Of a DNA stretch of 64,000 bases, positions 62,495 to 64,000 are shown piece after piece. Made by a program: the position numbers and the translations under genes. Every line of letters begins with the position of its first letter. The stretch's first letter is position 1. The notes below the pieces were generated by a model. It made no database searches. It saw nothing but the letters and a program-made list of their open reading frames with translations, and was not told where the DNA came from. Source of the stretch: Flavobacterium psychrophilum (GTDB lineage Bacteria; Bacteroidota; Bacteroidia; Flavobacteriales; Flavobacteriaceae); contig CAMCFT010000014.1 of NCBI GenBank assembly GCA_945874225.1, positions 1 through 64,000 of the forward strand. Reading direction: 5' to 3'.

Positions 62495-63253
62495 TTATTT
62501 CCCTTTATTTGCTTCTGAAATATATTTTTCCAAAGCCATTGTCATTGAAGGTGTTTCAGGAGTCGGAGCAAGAATGTCAATCCTTAAACCTTTTTCTAAT
62601 GCTTCTTTTTGAGTGGTACTTCCAAAAACTGCTATTCTGGTATTGTTTTGTTCAAAATCAGGGAAGTTAGTGAACAATGATTTTATTCCAGAAGGGCTAA
62701 AGAAAGCTAAAACATCATAATACACATCAGCTAAATCCGATAAATCACTAATCACCGTTTTGTAAAAAATAGCTTGTGTCCAATCTACTTTCAGGTTATT
62801 AAGAGTTATTGGGGCATCAGCATTCAATTGATCTGAAGCAGGTAAAAGGAATTTTTCGTCCTTGTATTTTTTTATCAGCGGGGATAAATCAGCAAAATCT
62901 TTTGGACCAACGTATATTTTGCGTTTGCGATACACTACGTATTTTTGCAGATAGAAAGCAATTGCTTCTGATTGGCAGAAATACTTCAATCCTTCAGGAA
63001 CTTTATAGCGCATTTCATCAGCAACTCTGAAAAAATGATCAACAGAGTTTTTACTCGTTAAAATAATCGCGGTAAAATTATTAAGATCAATTTTTTGAAG
63101 TCTAATTTCTTTTGCATTAACTCCTTCTACGTGGATAAAAGGTCTGAAATCAACTTTCACTTTATGCTTATTTTGAAGCTCAAAGTAAGGGGAATTTTCC
63201 ACTTTAGGCTCGGGCTGTGACACCAAAATTGTTTTCACTTTCATATTTGACAT
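62495..63253 (-). CDS. hemD: uroporphyrinogen-III synthase
   Basis: A 252-residue enzyme of tetrapyrrole synthesis that cyclises hydroxymethylbilane to uroporphyrinogen III. It has two Rossmann-like lobes; landmarks include ILVSQPEPKVENSPYFEL at the start, FTAIILTSKNSVDHFF, FLLPASDQLNADAP, VLAFFSPSGIKSLF and AVFGSTTQKEAL. The family is poorly conserved, so recognition rests on the overall pattern and on the SPSG/GSTT blocks. It starts 3 nt after the DUF4271 gene, so they share an operon. A start three codons later (MKVKTI) is also possible. Confidence 0.9.
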   Translation of the reverse strand: MSNMKVKTILVSQPEPKVENSPYFELQNKHKVKVDFRPFIHVEGVNAKEIRLQKIDLNNFTAIILTSKNSVDHFFRVADEMRYKVPEGLKYFCQSEAIAFYLQKYVVYRKRKIYVGPKDFADLSPLIKKYKDEKFLLPASDQLNADAPITLNNLKVDWTQAIFYKTVISDLSDLADVYYDVLAFFSPSGIKSLFTNFPDFEQNNTRIAVFGSTTQKEALEKGLRIDILAPTPETPSMTMALEKYISEANKGK

Positions 63254-63256
63254 TTT

Positions 63257-63928
63257 CTAAGCAATACCTTTTGTAAACCAATAATACATGAAATAATACG
63301 GTGCTATTTCGAGAGCGCAAAGATATAAAATAAAATAAAACAACTTACTAAATATTATATTTTGATAGTTTTTTATTGAAACTAAATATGTTAACGCATT
63401 TACTATCAATAAAATAGAGATAATAAGTATCAAAAAATTTCTTGAAAAGGTGTTGTTATAAAACAGAATAATGTTGATTGGCAATATAAATAATCCAATA
63501 TATGTTCTGAAAGTGAGCTTTTGAAGGTTAAATTGTTCTACAAATTCCTCAATATGGAATGCAGTAGCAATAATTTTTTCTATTAAGAATTTTGATAAAA
63601 TAAAGAAAATCAGGAGTGTAATTATTTGAATGTATAAAATCCAATCTGTTTTTAAAGCATATCCAAAAAAAGAAAGAGAAAGTTGAATGAAGAATGCTAA
63701 AGAGATAATTTGCACAAAAAATAATGAAATAGTAAAACCACTCATCAGGTTGCTACTATCTTTATATACATTTGTATATTTATCGGAGTAAATTAATTTG
63801 GCAAACTCTGCAAATCGATTCTCAAAGGCTGATTTTGTAATTGCGATTGTGGCAAATGAAAGTACAAACAAGATTGTAGCCCAATCTTTGTTCTCAATTA
63901 CTCTTAAATGAAGTGCGTTTTCAATCAT
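63257..63928 (-). CDS. DUF4271 membrane protein
   Basis: A 223-residue integral membrane protein with about six helices. The start (IENALHLRVIENKDWATILFVLSF) and the end (YLCALEIAPYYFMYYWFTKG) are the parts I associate with DUF4271. It is joined to hemD with a 3-nt gap, a pairing usual in Flavobacteriia, so a link with heme synthesis or heme-dependent membranes can be guessed but is unproven. The -7 element TAATTTTG (63943-63936) lies only 8 nt before its ATG. Confidence 0.87.
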   Translation of the reverse strand: MIENALHLRVIENKDWATILFVLSFATIAITKSAFENRFAEFAKLIYSDKYTNVYKDSSNLMSGFTISLFFVQIISLAFFIQLSLSFFGYALKTDWILYIQIITLLIFFILSKFLIEKIIATAFHIEEFVEQFNLQKLTFRTYIGLFILPINIILFYNNTFSRNFLILIISILLIVNALTYLVSIKNYQNIIFSKLFYFILYLCALEIAPYYFMYYWFTKGIA

Positions 63929-63935
63929 ATTGACG

Positions 63936-63943
63936 CAAAATTA
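63936..63943 (-). promoter_or_regulatory. candidate -7 element of DUF4271-hemD promoter
   Basis: On the minus strand this reads TAATTTTG (TAnnTTTG), so close to the ATG at 63928 that the mRNA would be leaderless or nearly so. Confidence 0.45.
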
Positions 63944-64000
63944 CTAATTTTTTGCTTCATTCTTTTTATTATAATTTTATTATGAAATCAAATCGTATAA

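Overview
The window looks like chromosomal DNA of a Flavobacterium-like member of the Bacteroidota. The evidence is AT-rich sequence, a SusC/SusD pair, type IX secretion C-terminal tails on secreted proteins, promoters with the Bacteroidota -7 element TAnnTTTG, almost no Shine-Dalgarno sequences, and family-typical gene orders (pyrH-frr; ftsX-DUF3098-uppP-truB; sucA-sucB). No phage, plasmid or CRISPR locus was seen.

Layout. 1-9.5 kb: a small unknown gene, a secreted GH16 glucanase with a T9SS tail, a PhoD-like phosphatase with a small barrel protein, sucA-sucB of the TCA cycle, and a drug-type MFS exporter. 9.4-17.8 kb: an accessory cluster in which a retropepsin-like protease is translationally coupled to a membrane-anchored TPR-CHAT protease, next to a PKD/beta-barrel protein, a lipoprotein and a divergent ECF sigma factor with a membrane TPR partner. 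The sigma/lipoprotein intergenic region carries three copies of a fixed-spacing bipartite motif, and a 213-bp MITE-like element with 14-bp inverted ends and a 9-bp target duplication sits just ahead of the CHAT start codon. 17.9-21.1 kb: tatD, an acyltransferase, ansA, tRNA-Ser(GGA).

21.1-42.9 kb is a beta-glucan utilisation locus: a GPH sugar symporter, GH9, a large secreted fusion of FG-GAP repeats with a vanadium-haloperoxidase-type domain, GH3, a secreted EEP-family enzyme, a GH16 lipoprotein, a surface glycan-binding lipoprotein, SusD, SusC, an AraC regulator and a GH94 phosphorylase. GH16+GH9+GH3+GH94 together suggest mixed-linkage beta-glucan or cello-oligosaccharides. Outer enzymes would cut the polymer, SusCD would import oligomers, periplasmic enzymes would trim them, the symporter would carry disaccharides in and GH94 would phosphorolyse them. 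A 15-bp direct repeat spaced 21 bp lies at the susC/araC promoter and is a candidate AraC site.

43-64 kb is mainly housekeeping: membrane proteins, rpoN, a GxxExxY nuclease-like gene between inverted repeats, asnS, an RND exporter, a CPA2 antiporter, pyrH-frr, truB-uppP-DUF3098-ftsX, leuS, a zinc peptidase, hemD and a DUF4271 gene.

The most unusual signals are small. A hairpin-bearing repeat of about 51-55 nt occurs three times in tandem directly against the leuS start codon and once, with the same layout, directly against the pyrH start codon. A palindromic repeat is inserted in frame inside leuS. Several other palindromic repeat families sit within a few bases of start or stop codons. Two short genes (58 and 25 codons) were found by reading the gaps.
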